A stretch of 64,000 nucleotides of DNA, from the NCBI GenBank assembly GCA_027704905.1, contig CM051019.1:23735038-23799037 (forward strand). Reading direction: 5' to 3'. Below, piece by piece: positions 10,268 to 21,937 of this stretch. This stretch comes from Muraenolepis orangiensis. Lineage: Eukaryota > Chordata > Actinopteri > Gadiformes > Muraenolepididae. The position numbers and the translations under genes were made by a program. Within the stretch, counting starts at the first letter, position 1. Each line of letters begins with the position of its first letter. The notes beneath the pieces were generated by a model that had not been told where the DNA came from, did no database searches, and worked only from the letters and a program-made list of their open reading frames with translations.

Positions 10268-10619
10268 TCCTCCATTTTCCCAACCGTACTTTTCAGGCCT
10301 ACTACATCGAACTGTATCCACGTTATTGTGGCAGATAATTCCATTTTCAGGGCATGAAGCTCCGATTTAATTGTTGCCAAGTCATTTCCCAAGGTGGCCT
10401 GCAACTCAGACCTAAAGATTTCCGCAGTGTAGAATGTGGAGAATTGAGAGAATTGAGAGAAATAGAATTGAGAGCTGGGACATGTATCGCGCTGTCAGCC
10501 GGGGCAAAGTGCACTTCCACGGGGGTCGCGGACTCACGAGGCTGCGAGGCCTCGCTACATTTACTCAGCTTCAGTTGAGATTGAGTTGTAGTCGACGGCT
10601 TTCCAGATTTTCCGGGCAT
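10268..10619 (-). pseudogene. L1 ORF1 N-terminal remnant
   Basis: ATG at 10617-10619 (MPGKSGKPSTTTQSQLKLSK). After a frameshift near 10400 the frame continues as a heptad-like stretch (LATIKSELHALKMELSATI, then VVGLKSTVGKMED), the coiled coil through which L1 ORF1 proteins trimerise. It is cut at 10267 by the LTR element. The RNA-recognition part is missing and the C-terminus sits at 8229-8311. Sequence 10620-10870 is probably the L1 5' untranslated region. Confidence 0.75.
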
Positions 10620-10985
10620 TTTCGCTATCAAAAAACAAGTACCAGAATCCAGACAAGTACTAAGTACTCGTCAAAAAAAAAAATATATATAACAAAGAAA
10701 TTGTAATTGTAAGGTGCCTATATTATACAATTAATGATTTTGCTGCAGGAGCTCCCAAACTTCCGTGTCACTCCATAGTTAGCCAAGCCGGAAGTCCAAA
10801 AATCTTTTTTTGATGCTGTTTCTCCATATTTACAAACGTCAAGTCAATTTTGCCGGACAGTGTTATGAGCCCTTTTCCTTTACTCCTCGCTTAACTCTCT
10901 AGATGTCATTGCCTACGTTGTTTTCAAGTGTTATTGTTATCGTCAGGAAGCTCAGGAGGAACACCACTATTTTTCCCTCCCATCA

Positions 10986-11348
10986 TTAAGGTTTGCCAAT
11001 CGATCCCGTATTTCCCCCTAGGTTCCAGGCAGGTGGTCTTGCTGGGGCACAATGTGTCAGGTGGTGCCAGATCGCCCCTGTTTTCTTTTTGACTTTCATG
11101 ACGTGTGAGGTTGCCAACGTTACCTCCCACGGTCCTGTCCACCTTGGTTCATTGTACTTGCATTTGTGGACTTTTATCCACGCCCACCTCACCACATCAC
11201 CTGGCTCAAGAACTGGGGTCTGTTTTCCCTCATTGATTTGGGAAAACAGAACTTGTCCGGCTTTGGTTAGTGCTCTGGTAGACTCTGTTATCTCATGCGT
11301 TAGTTCATCAAGGCTAGGTCCCTTTTGCCACCAGTCTCTTTTTTCCAC
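10986..11348 (-). pseudogene. Endogenous retrovirus integrase C-terminal remnant
   Basis: The frame contains PGDVVRWAWIKVHKCKYNEP, RWTGPWEVTLATSHVMKV and IWHHLTHCAPARPP, the SH3-like C-terminal domain of a retroviral integrase of the gamma/epsilon-like type. Upstream is a helical LTKAGQVLFSQINE segment. The catalytic core is absent and no LTR was recognised next to it. A second retroviral piece (gag) lies at 28539-28907 on the same strand, but nothing links the two. It is an inactive genomic fossil. Confidence 0.7.
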
Positions 11349-11369
11349 TAGTCTTGCTGACTGTGGATA

Positions 11370-13320
11370 ACATTTATTATGTTATTGTCAAAATGGCTAC
11401 TGTTGTATAGACTCAGTTTTTCTGGATTACCGAATCTGGGGATGACTTAGAGATAACCATGCATTTTGGCTACACTTAGTGTACTCATCTAGTGAATGTG
11501 TCTGTGAGTTATTAGCAACATATTTGACCTTCCTTTCATTCAGCCATATCTATGAAATTAATGTCAACATGCTTGACTAGGCCTTGCTTGAATGTGCCCT
11601 ATTGCTATGTAGTTCTCTATGATGTCTTGTGTATAGAGAGAGAACCAATGTTATTCAATGTTCACCTTCATCCAAAACAAAAACAAAAGATAAACAATTT
11701 AAATAAATGAATTGAAATAACAATATCACAAAATAATTCCTCAATGAAACCCATTGAACAGCTTCTTCTTGTGGTCACCAGGGTTCCAAAAGGAGAACCC
11801 AGTCAGTCTGCCTCCTGCCAGACACCAAGGAGAAGCTTGAGATCACTACAAGGGGAGGAAAGGACGGGGAGGGAATCTTCACTTGACAACCGACTAGCAG
11901 GGAGCGCTTGGTTTACGCTGTCCCAGTTAGACCAGCACCTTAAGTGATTTCCTTCTCAATGTCTGCTGGCACACACTGACCAAGCATCCTCATTAATTGC
12001 CTAATTGTGAATCTTAAAATAGCAAAAATCCACCTTAATTATGTCATTACTTTTAACTTTGTCACAGTTCTAAAAGTTTGAACAATTCTTATTTGTTTTA
12101 TTGCATTCACACATCATTGAGCAAACCTACACGTACATTGGACTTCTAGAATGCTCCCAGAAACGGACCTTCCGTGCAGTGCTTCATGAACTCAGTACCC
12201 CATTCTCTCTGTACCCCTTCCTCTTTCTCAGTACCTTATTCCTCTTTCACTCAGTATCTCTGACACTCTGCTGCTGGGGCAATAAACCCACTCACATCAA
12301 TCAAACACACCCTCCAACTCACAGACTGTCAGTCTCAGACACTCACACGTCTGAGCTGATCCAGATTTCCACTAAACCTGGGTGTAATAAACCCCTCTCC
12401 TCATAAACCCTTAGTCTGTGATTAAGACCAAAGCCAAACACTTGTTGTGTATTAGAAAGCCTCACATTGCTGTATCATAGACCATAGAGTGGTTCACTTT
12501 TGTTTACTCCATTTAAGACGGACACAGGTTTACTTAATGTTTTAATTGGTGTTGTAATACTTGAATAAATCATTTAAGGTTACACGTTTTTATTTTATTT
12601 TAAGTTTCATATCACCTTTTTGTTTATCTTTAACTGTTTTAGGTTAAATGACTGTGTTGATAGTTGCTATCCATGTTTGTTTGACACCATCGCTCTTTTT
12701 TTTGTAAAGCTTCTTTGTATGTCATGAAAAGCGCTATATGAATCAAATTATTATTATTATTGATGGCAACACACCCTTTGTTCCAATACCGGGACCTTTA
12801 TCAATTTGTATAGTTGATATTTCTTTCTCTCCGGTGGTATTTCAGCTCATGTGCACTGAATGTACAGAAATAACAATCTCTTCCGTACCTACGTATCTTT
12901 TAACATTACCATATTAACCTCATTAACATGATTGATATCAACATTTCGGTTGGAAGGGTTAGTGGTTGGAGTCAGGGTTAGGGTCAGGTTGTTGATCAAT
13001 TAAATACCACTGTTAATTGTTATATAAATCAGTGATAGATGAACATGTTCTGGATCAATATGTTCTAGATATTCAGTGTGTATGTGCCTGGTTGTGGTGC
13101 GTGTCGTGCTTCTCAGGTCAACGGCTTCCCTCATGTGTGTGTGTGTTGCTGCATGTCTACGTGTGTCACTTCCCTGTTGGTTGACCTCAGCTGTGGTGGA
13201 CCCGTCTCCTTCCTGCTCCTCTCCTGCCAGTCAGTTGGTCTCCTTGCGCCGGTTTCATCACAAGGGGGAATGTGCTAACTTCTTTGAGTCATTTTCTTTT
13301 GCAAACGCAGCGGGCACAAA
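11370..13320. other. Intergenic, mostly unassigned
   Basis: No supported gene. A SINE/LINE tail (aaaagcgctatatgaatcaaa then att repeats) lies at about 12727-12762. Short telomere-like gggttagggtc at about 12978 is only two units. Open frames at 11744-11947 and 12101-12406 show no domain or biased codon use. Confidence 0.5.
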
Positions 13321-13356
13321 TTGTTATTTTTTTAAGATTATAAGAAATGTTCCTCG

Positions 13357-13456
<100 letters not shown>

Positions 13457-13845
13457 AAGAGTCTGCTTGTCGCGGAAACTTCTCCAACGTGTGTCATGGG
13501 GGGAAGCAGCAGCGTATCCCCGCCGCATTTCATCGGAGACAGCGACCTCGTCTCGCTTTCTCCCGACTAATGAGTTTCGTCGCGGCCGACCTGACGTACG
13601 CCTCTTTCATTATCTCCAGGCTCAAGATGGCTAATTGCGGATTGAAAGAGAGAGTCGGTCGTGATAGGAACTAAAGTGCTGAAACTGGCACCAGTTTCAC
13701 CAGAGAAAGTTAGCCCCTGGGCCCCGGAGTGGTTCTCTCTCTCTCTCTCTGACAGAATGGAATTGAGAAAGACAACCTCCTGCTCCCTCTCCTGTTTGGA
13801 GAGTGACTTGTGTGCACAAGAACCGTAGTGGTGTGTACGTAACGT

Positions 13846-13848
<3 letters not shown>

Positions 13849-13880
<32 letters not shown>

Positions 13881-14024
13881 ATATGTTTGTATATATATAT
13901 TTACATTTAGGGCATTTGGCAGACGCTTTTATCCAAAGCGACTTATATATATCCCCCCTATGTATGTGTTTATGCGTGTGTGTGTGCATGTGTGTGCATG
14001 TGTGTGTATGTATGTATGTATGTA

Positions 14025-14055
<31 letters not shown>

Positions 14056-14131
14056 CCCCCCTATGTATGTATGTATGTGTGTATGTATGTGTGTATATGT
14101 GTGTGTGTGTGTATGTCTGTGTGTGTGTGTA
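13849..14131. repeat. TA/GT/ATGT-rich simple sequence with L2 3' motif
   Basis: A mosaic of (TA)n, (GT)n and (ATGT)n. At 13901-13945 it contains gcatttggcagacgctttta followed by tccaaagcgactta, the characteristic 3' end of fish L2-clade LINEs. The segment atatatccccctatgtatgt appears twice (13946 and 14048). Confidence 0.8.
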
Positions 14132-14134
14132 TGT

Positions 14135-15922
14135 TGTGGCGCCCCGGGCTCCACTGGGAAGCATGCTGGTCAACCCTTGGGGCAGGTGGTAGAACACCGG
14201 TACTACCCCTCTGAGCTCCTGGCAGGATCAGCACCACAGAGAGCTCAGACGGTAACCGCCCACTCGTCAGGCCGAATGGGGAACACCTGCAGCGGCTCAT
14301 CAGGCCTGACGCCGTACACCTGGAGGGGAGCCACTCAAGAAGGCCAGAGGCAGGGATAAAAGGAACAGCGTGGAAGGAAGAGCGGCGAACAGTATGTGGT
14401 AAGAGGCCGCAGGCCAACCCGGACTAAAAGCTGCGGCGTGCTATAGGACTGTTAATGCCGAAGCAGGATTGTTAATGGGGATTGTGTCTTTCCCCAGCCT
14501 TAACCCCTGGCGGCGGTGTTGCTTCTTCTTCTTCTTTCGTGTATCATCGTCATATGTCCAGCTCAGTGTCACAAAGCCACGGTCTCGTCTCTGGTCCCAC
14601 TTGGAAGAGGCCAGCCTCTGAAGGAGGTCTGTACAGAGGACAGGTGGTGATTATGTGGTCGGCAGTCTGCTCAGGCTCGCCACACTCGCATACTGCGCTG
14701 TCTGCCAGGCCCCACTCCTTCATGGACGCTTTGAAGCCACCAACCCCAGTACGGAGGCGGTTCAGCAGGGTCCAATGCCGACTCCGTCTCCCGGGTCTTG
14801 GATGTGATGGTGCAGACGTGTGGGCTCAGCCGACTCCCATTCCTGCTTCCAGGAAGTTGCTAGCCATGCCCTTGTAGACAGGTCCTCAGGGATGGAACCA
14901 AGCATCTCTTGTGCTGTCCTGTTGTAGGGGTGACGGGACTTGAGTCTGCTTGGGCACTGCCTTTGTTGTTGTTTCGTGCAGGATATGCCAGTCATGTTCT
15001 TGGGCTTTCCTTGCAAGTGCGAGGATAGCGGCCTCTCGTCGGAGACCGGCCGGGGCAATTCCCGCTAGGACTGGCAGGTAGGACACGGGGGTGGGCTTCA
15101 GGCAACCGGTTATGATCCAAAGGGCATTGTTGATGATAGGATCAACCTTCTTCACATGTGGGCTTCTACTCCAGACTGGGGCGCAGTATTCGGCAGCAGA
15201 GAACACCAGGGCTTGTGTGGAGATTCGTAGTGTCCTGGCGGAGGCACCCCAGGTTGTGCCAGCAAGGCGGCGGATAAGCGAGACCCTTGCTGTCACTTTG
15301 GCTCTCACTTCCTCAAGGTGCTGTTTGTAGGACAGTGTCCTGTCCAGCCGAACACCGAGGTACTTGGGGGCTAGTTGGTGCTCCAGGCGCTTGTTGTCGA
15401 CGGACACCGACAGTTCCCTTTTGGCCTCTCTGTTGCACAGGTGGTATGCGGCCGACACAGTCTTCCCCAGTACTGAGCTGCAGACGCCACTTGTGCAGGT
15501 AGGCAGCCAAGATGCCCATGTCCTGGTTGAGACCCTGTTCCACCGCTGACCATGTTGTTCGACGCAGCATGATGGCCAGATCATCCGCGTAACCATATTG
15601 TCTGGATGTTGTATCTGGGAGGTCGTGGATGTAAATATTAAACAGCAGTGGTGAGAGGACAGACCCCTGTGGCACCCCGTTTCTCAATCTCCTCGCTGTG
15701 TGGGCGGTGTTGCTGCCCTAACGGGAGCCCCAGGAGGCAGACCAACACCCCCGAGCCCCGGCCCAGGACGGCTACCCAGGGACAACCAAGAAAGAGAGAG
15801 ACGGTACCCCAACCGGGAGGACCTTTTTGATTTACCGTTATCCCCTTTCCCCCCTACCCCCACCTGTTTAAGGAAATAAAACCATTTGTTACACCCGCAA
15901 CCGCTGTTGTCCTCCCTCTGCC

Positions 15923-15923
<1 letters not shown>
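14135..15923 (+). mobile_element. Solo-LTR-like unit split by a LINE
   Basis: When the LINE at 14524-15702 and one copy of its 12-bp duplication are ignored, the flanks join into about 600 bp beginning TGTGGCGCCCCGGG and ending near CCCTCTGCCA. It contains a TATA-like ggataaaagg at about 14354 and AATAAA at 15875-15880, the layout of an LTR. It sits inside a (GT)n array; flanking atgt/acgt may be an imperfect target duplication. No internal coding region accompanies it. Exact ends are uncertain by a few bases. Confidence 0.5.
14524..15702 (-). pseudogene. 5'-truncated non-LTR retrotransposon (I/Jockey-like reverse transcriptase)
   Basis: Minus-strand coding remnants: reverse transcriptase palm (RNGVPQGSVLSPLLFNIYIH, YGYADDLAIML) at 15540-15687; then NREAKRELSVSVDNKRLEHQ, PKYLGVRLDRTLSYKQHLEE and AEYCAPVWSRSPHVKKVD; and at 14560-14720 a terminal CECGEPEQTADHIITTC zinc-knuckle-like motif. 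Two frameshifts separate the pieces. The copy starts in the palm domain, so it is 5' truncated. It ends in a (GAA)-type tail (tcttcttcttctt on plus) and is flanked by the 12-bp duplication ggcggtgttgct (14512-14523 and 15703-15714). The clade is uncertain. Confidence 0.85.

Positions 15924-15925
<2 letters not shown>

Positions 15926-16007
<82 letters not shown>
15926..16007. repeat. (GT)n microsatellite, 82 bp
   Basis: A pure GT run directly following the LTR-like unit. Confidence 0.98.
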
Positions 16008-16010
<3 letters not shown>

Positions 16011-16145
16011 GGCATCCACTTTGATGACCATGCATTCTGTTCCTCTCAAGTTAGTTTAGAGTGATTAGTTTATTTATTTTCCCCCCTAAAGCCATCACGC
16101 GGTACATTGAAATGATCCACTTACTTATTCCCAATTAGTGCACAG

Positions 16146-17021
16146 CAGTGGTGAAGCGTCAGGGCCTTCAAGGTATTCAGAGAAGACCCTGGAACTCTCA
16201 GATGAAACAAAAAAAATCGAATTAATTGTATTAATAAAATGTAATACAATTTAATCAAATTTAATCAAATTTAAATAAAATGAATAAATGAGAATCGTAT
16301 CTGTGTTATTATCTGTTATATTACAGTGTTACGTTGATTTGTTTGTCTTTCTCGGTCCATGCACTACGCATTTGAGTGGTTTTGTGTTGCAACCAATCAG
16401 ATATTTTTCTGGGTTGCTGGGAAGAATATCCTTCAACCAAAGTATTCCCGCTGACTTTGGCCCTTAGACTGAATGAGAGCGTACGTTTGGATTGACAATT
16501 TGATCAACCAATCATATAGTGATTTGTAGCCAATGGGCGTATTCTTTCAGATTTCCCCACAGCTCAATAGGGAGCTAGAAGGTATACTGGCTGGAGCGAG
16601 AGTGGATCTAGCGTAGTGCTACGTTGTTTCTACGTAGGATTTTACGTCAAAATGGCGAAGGCGAAGATGATGGGCTGTTACTTCACTACATGGACACTGC
16701 TTTACCAACTATGGTTCACTTGGAAATTGGCTGCGACAATCTTATCTGCCTAAATGAGATAAGGGAAATCATCTTGATGTGACCCATGAGGTTTATTTGG
16801 ACTTCACGATGTCCGCGATCGCGACATACCCCCCCCCCCCCCCCCCTTGGACTTCACGATGTCCGCGATCGCGATTACCCCCCCCCCCCACCCCCATCGG
16901 ACGGTGATAGTGGGGGGGGGGGGGGGGGGGGGGGTCTGTTATTTTGGGGGTCGCGGGCTGAAAAGTTGGGGAACCCCTGGTCTACAGAAGGTCCAGTTGG
17001 GATAGACACGCTTCGCCACTG
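16146..17021. mobile_element. Non-autonomous hAT element, 876 bp
   Basis: The ends are CAGTGGTGAAGCG and, in complement, CAGTGGCGAAGCG, flanked by an exact 8-bp duplication gtgcacag (16138-16145 and 17022-17029). The left 330 bp recurs at 57606-57934 plus 59337-59357. The interior holds long homopolymers (C runs near 16831-16847 and 16879-16889, a run of 23 G near 16913-16934) and a hAT-like inner end (gttggggaacccctg at about 16966-16980). No coding frame. Confidence 0.88.
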
Positions 17022-17040
17022 GTGCACAGTAGCCTATATA

Positions 17041-17964
17041 CCGTATTGACCTGAATATAAGACGACCCCGATTATAAGACGAGCCCTCTTTTTCAAGACT
17101 CATTTTTGGAAAAAATAAATAAATAAAAATTTTGAAGAACAAATCTTTTTTTTATAAAGAAAATAATTTTATTTGAAAATAATGATAACACACATCACAC
17201 ATTGTGTTCAAATTTGCCTAACTTGGCAAACAAAAACAAAAACTGCCTCTTTAGGTACAGTCACTGCCTCTTTAGGTACAGTCACTGCCTCTTTAGGTAC
17301 AGTCTTGTGTTTTAAAACCACGTACGGGGGACGTGTTGTCCCATCTGCGAGGCGCGTTAACATGACCGTTACTGGCTCTTCTCGTTTCCAGTCACTGATT
17401 TCACAATCGACTTCACAATCACTGATTTGCCGCCTTTCCTATGCCCCGTGACAGATGTTGGCATGTCAAAATACACAGGCGTTTGATCAGCATTGCCTAT
17501 CTGATCAAGGGGGTATGAGTTCTTCCTTAACTTGATCACATATCGCTGATAAGACAGTAGCTTCTCTCTGAAGTCTGAGGGCAGGCGCTGGGCTTGTCCT
17601 GCGTCGCAATGACAGGTGTTTGATGTCTGCTTCGTTTATCACCATTATCTTAAAATTGGCATCGTAACTTCGTCTCTCCTGTTTATTAACTTGCCCTACT
17701 TTTGAGCCACTTTTTTCAAGTTGGTCGCTGTGTCTCTCCATTTCTATCTCTCCAGGTAACTGTTTTTATGTACTGTTACTTTAAGACTTTGAGTTACTTT
17801 AAGTGTCGCGCGGTGTCTCGGAACACTCGTTTGGCGCGATCTGTTGTTGTGCAATTACATGTGAAATTACGGTACATCGAAAAGTCTAAACCCCGATTAT
17901 AAGACGACCCCTCTTTTTCAGATTTTTTTCTAGGAAAAAAACCCTTATATTCGGGTCAATACGG
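17041..17964. mobile_element. Pogo-like (Tc1/mariner superfamily) transposon remnant
   Basis: A 924-bp element between TA dinucleotides (17039-17040 and 17965-17966). Terminal repeats: CCGTATTGACCTGAATATAA left, and CCGTATTGACCCGAATATAA in complement at the right end. Subterminal cccgattataagacga repeats occur at both ends. It contains a fragment of a pogo-type transposase and a 21-bp tandem triplicate at 17242-17304 (actgcctctttaggtacagt plus c). It is non-autonomous. Confidence 0.85.
17505..17741 (-). pseudogene. Pogo-type transposase N-terminal remnant
   Basis: A 78-residue frame contains QERRSYDANFKIMVINEAD, resembling the start of the helix-turn-helix DNA-binding domain of pogo/Tigger/CENP-B-type transposases. 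The helices that follow and the whole DDE catalytic domain are missing. Its position inside the pogo-type terminal repeats supports the call. Confidence 0.5.
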
Positions 17965-18626
17965 TATATATATATATTTTTTTGTGTGACAATAATATAT
18001 GAATACAATAATCTCGGGCGTTCAGCGTCGGAATCACACTCAGTCAGTGGCCTAACCAGCCGGGGGAATATATACGGATGCAGTTATGCAAGTGTGTTTA
18101 AGTAGGAGCGTGAGAGTGATGGATAACTAGGACTAATAATAGATAGCTTCGATTGTCTTGTATACGCACGCAATGTGACGCTAGAACTAAATAATAATAA
18201 TGCTGGCTTTTATACAGGCATGTGATCGGCCCACTCAGTTTCTTTCATCTCATTATCTGCTCAGTTGGGACAGAGTCTGTCTGCTCTTGTATTTCCTTCC
18301 CTTGGATTTGAATCCCTGCACCTCAATTCAAAAAGCTTGTTTTTGTTCTTTGTTAAAAATGTATACAAATGTCATTTTTTGAATTTTTAAATTGTAAGGA
18401 ATACATTACACAGTAAATTAAATTGCAGTATTTAGATTATTAGTTGCACTAATTAGTTGTTCACTGTTAAAACATTTGTAGAGAAATGGCAGGTGCTTTG
18501 AACAGTTTTAAACTGTAAATATACAAGTTATGTCAATTGCTTTACATTTTTACCTTTTTTTAAAACAAAATTGTTCTGGCATCCACAGCTACCAGTTGAT
18601 CTCAGTTTTATATCTAATTTTTTTTC

Positions 18627-19047
18627 AGTGTACAGTCTATGAATACAGTTCATAAATACAGTATATAAATACAGTATATAAATACAGTTCATGAATATAG
18701 TCTATAAATACAGTTCATAAATACAGTATATAAATACAGTTCATAAAAACAGTATATAAATACAGTCTATAAATACATTTCATAAATATAGTCTATAAAT
18801 TCAGTGTATAAATACAGTGTATAGATATTGTCTATAAATACAGTGTATAAATACAGTTTCTAAATATAGTCTATAAATAAAATATATAAATACAGTCTAT
18901 AAATACATTTCATAAATATAGTCTATAAATACAGTTTATAAATATAGTCTATAAATACAGTGTATAAATACAGTCTATAACTACAGTATATAAATACAGT
19001 CTATAACTACAGTATATAAATACAGTCTATAAAAATAGTCTATCAAT
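18627..19047. repeat. Minisatellite of 12-14 bp tataaatacagt(c) units
   Basis: Roughly 30 diverged copies of tataaatacagt with variants such as cataaatatagtc. It ends about 25 bases before a hAT terminus. Each unit contains a TATAAATA string; no transcript evidence can be drawn from that. Confidence 0.92.
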
Positions 19048-19070
19048 GATATAGTATATACAGCAGGGCT

Positions 19071-19386
19071 TCTCAAACTCCGGACTAAGGTCCGGATCCG
19101 GACCGAACTGCAAATCAATCCGGACTGGACCCCGTGTCACATAAGATGTCAATTATATTTAGTAAATTAACTTTTGTTTTTACTTACATGAAAGTGAAAG
19201 TCTAACGCTCCCATTGTTGCATTAGGGGGGGAGGGGCGAGGTTTCCCCCCAATCAGAAGCGCAGCGTCATTGTTATGTCAATTAGTTGTCACTGTTAGTC
19301 AGGGACATGCACACAGAAAGTTTATCAAAAGAACCGAGAATTCAGACAAATGCCACTATGAATCACAGCTATTTTAAACAGCAGTA
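19071..19386 (+). mobile_element. 5' end of a Charlie/GTF2IRD2-type hAT
   Basis: It begins CAGGGCTTCTCAAACTCCGG, a typical hAT terminus with CAGGG. It continues as the 5' flank of the broken transposase at 20708-21937, from which it is separated only by the L2 insertion. The 3' end of this hAT is not recognisable beyond 27807. Confidence 0.6.
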
Positions 19387-20696
19387 CATTACATAACATT
19401 CCAGTCATTTAGCAGACGCTTTTATCCAAAGCGACTTACAATAGTGTGTTTCAACAAAGGAAGGTGAGAGAACAACTCGTCACCAGAAGTCAAAAGTGCA
19501 TTTCATTTCTAACAAGTCTCCAATAACTGAACCAGTGCTCAGGTAGAAGTACAATAATTCAGGTAAAAGTGTCAGGGAAAAGTACAATAAGTTGGCAAAC
19601 AATATACAACAATATCTAGAACAATATCTACCTATCTATCTATAATATGTAATCTACTTAGATAATTGACTTAGCACTACGAGGAAGGCCCCGGAAGTGT
19701 GTCCTGAAGAGATGGGTTTTCAGCCTGCGGCGGAAGATGGGCAGTGACTCTGCAGTCATGTTATCCGTGGGGAGTTTGTTCCACCAAATTGGGGCCAGGA
19801 CGGAGATGAGCCGTGACCGCGAAGATCGGCCACACGGGCCCCTAAGTGAGGGGGCAAGCAGACGGCCCAAAGAAGCCGAGCGAAGTGAACGGGTTGGCAT
19901 GTAGGCCTTGACCATTGCCTGGAGGTAGGATGGAGCAGTACCTTTTACTGCCCTGTAGGCTGTAGGCACCAAGGTCTTGAACTGGATGCGAGCAGCCACA
20001 GGTAGCCAGTGTAGAGTCCGACGGAGGGTAGATGTGTGGGAGTACTTGGGGCGGTTGAACACCAGGCGAGCTGCAGCTTTCTGAATGAGCTCCAGGGGCT
20101 TGATGGCAAATGCCGGGGCGCCAGCAAGGAGGAAGTTGCAGTAGTCCAGACGGGAGATGACAAGAGCCTCCGTGAGCACCTGCGCAGCCTTTTCAGTGAG
20201 GAAAAGGCCGAATCCTCCTGATGTTGTAGAGGAGGAATCTGCAGGAGCGTGTCACCGATGCAATGTTTGCCGAGAACGACAGTTGGTCATCCAGGGTCAC
20301 ACCCAGATTCCTTGCGGTCCGAGTAGATGTCACCACAGCATCATCAATGGTGACAGCCAGGTCTCGGTGGGGACAGCCCTTTGCCGGGAAGAACACTACC
20401 TCAGTCTTGTCCAGGTTGAGCTTTAGGTGGTGCATCGACATCAACTTTGAGATGTCTGCTAGGCACGCGGCAATGCGTGTTTCCTGGGGGGGAAACGACA
20501 AGACCAGTTGGATGTCGTCAGCATAGCAGTGGTAGGATAAGTCATAGTGAGTGGATAACAGAACCAAGGGACGTTGTGTAGAGGGATACGAGAAGAGGAC
20601 CCAGGACCGATCCTTGTGGAACCCCAGTAGTCAGTCGGCGTGGTTCTGACACAGACCTATACCTAACCGAATATGGTGGTTCACAGTGTCAAATTG
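19387..20696 (-). pseudogene. L2/Maui-like LINE, 5' truncated, inserted in the hAT
   Basis: Minus-strand frames: LSYHCYADDIQLVLSFPP (palm catalytic YADD), LKLNLDKTEVVFFPAKG and TARNLGVTLDDQLSFSANI at 20200-20567; then, after a frameshift near 20185, SRLDYCNFLLAGAPAFAI, IQKAAARLVFNRPK and RRRLKTHLFRTHFRGLP at 19658-20179. The 3' end carries the L2 signature agcagacgcttttatccaaa (19414). An 11-bp target duplication aaacagcagta flanks it (19376-19386 and 20697-20707). The N-terminal half including any endonuclease is absent. Confidence 0.9.
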
Positions 20697-20707
20697 AAAC
20701 AGCAGTA

Positions 20708-21937
20708 TCTCCAGACGTACTCAGTTAAATCTTACTGTCAACCACAAACAGACTGTTAGTCAGATCTATGACAATGCCTGAGAGACCAAATGAAGCCTCA
20801 CTCTAAGTGGCCTGGGTTTTGGGCAAGCACAAAAAGCCCTTTTCTGAATCAGAAGTAGTGAAGGAGTGCATGACTGAAGTAACTGAGGCTTTGTTGGAGG
20901 GTAAGGAGAAACAGGAGATGTAAAAAATTAAGAAGATACACTTATCGAACTCCACTACAACCAGGAGAACAGATGATAGATCAAAAATTCAGAGTGAATT
21001 TCACTGGATGTTGATGAATCCTCTGACAATGCCCAGCTATGCGTCTTTGTTTGGTTAAAGTGAGGCAAAGGGAACGTTTTGTGAGGACATATTAGGCCTC
21101 AAACGCCTCTATGGCCACTGAATGAAATGGGAATTTACCTCAAGACTGTGGTGTCCATTGGAACTGATGAGAGAAAGAAGATGGCTGTTCAGCACATGAA
21201 AGAGCACCATCCAGACCTGCTGTCAGACCACTGCATCATTGACCAGTCAATGCTGTGTGCCAATCTTGGAAAATAATAATAAGATGTCATGGAGACAATT
21301 ATGAAGCTTGTGAACAAGCCTCCTCAGCACTTCAGCACTGCCTTTTGCGTGCTTTTCTGAGGTAAGTTTATGACTCTTGGTTGCATTGTATGATGGCCAG
21401 TCATCTGTATTAAACAGACTGAGGTTTACTCTTATTTTGCTGTGTGTGAGTAGTTAACATTAGGCTAAATTAATAGTAAATAATAATAGTAATAGAAAAT
21501 TCATAGTAAAGAAAAGTGTGTGTGTCAATCTCTCTCACTCACTCACAACAGGTCAGTGCAACTTATGATGACATTCTGAAAATATGAATTGTGTGGCCTT
21601 TTTGATGGATGTGACCTCTCATCTAAATGAGCTCAACTCCAAGGCCAAGACAACAGTCTGTGACCTGATGTCAGCAACACCTTCCTTCCAAAGAAAGTTG
21701 GAGATCCTCAAGAGTGACATAACAGAGTCACAACACTTTTTCTAAACAGTTTTGATGATTTCAGTCTGTGTAAGCAAGTCTTGCTCTGTATTGGATCTCC
21801 ATTTCTGGTGAAGAATGTTCAAGAATTCTCAAGAGAGGCACAGAGCATCTTCCTATGGGCAAATGTTTCATCTCTGCAAACCGAGCTGATAGATCTCCAG
21901 GAGAATGTTTCTCTGAAGGAGGTGGACTGTGACCCAA
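20708..21937 (+). pseudogene. hAT transposase (Charlie/GTF2IRD2-type), N-terminal and middle part
   Basis: Decayed plus-strand frames give, in order, SEVVKECMTEVTEALLEGKE, a TTTRRTDD-like stretch, DLLSDHCIIDQSMLC, FLMDVTSHLNELNSK, VCDLMSATPSFQRKLEILKS, and LQTELIDLQENVSLKEVDCD. This order matches the Charlie-type hAT transposase that gave rise to GTF2IRD2-like proteins. Stops and frameshifts occur throughout. It is interrupted at 21938 by an LTR; the C-terminal dimerisation part reappears at 27667-27807. Confidence 0.8.

Noticed and set aside
12955..12990. Interstitial telomere repeat
   Set aside because: Only two imperfect gggtta units.
18627..19047. Cluster of TATA boxes as a promoter array
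   Set aside because: The TATAAATA strings are the unit of a degenerate minisatellite without other promoter signals.
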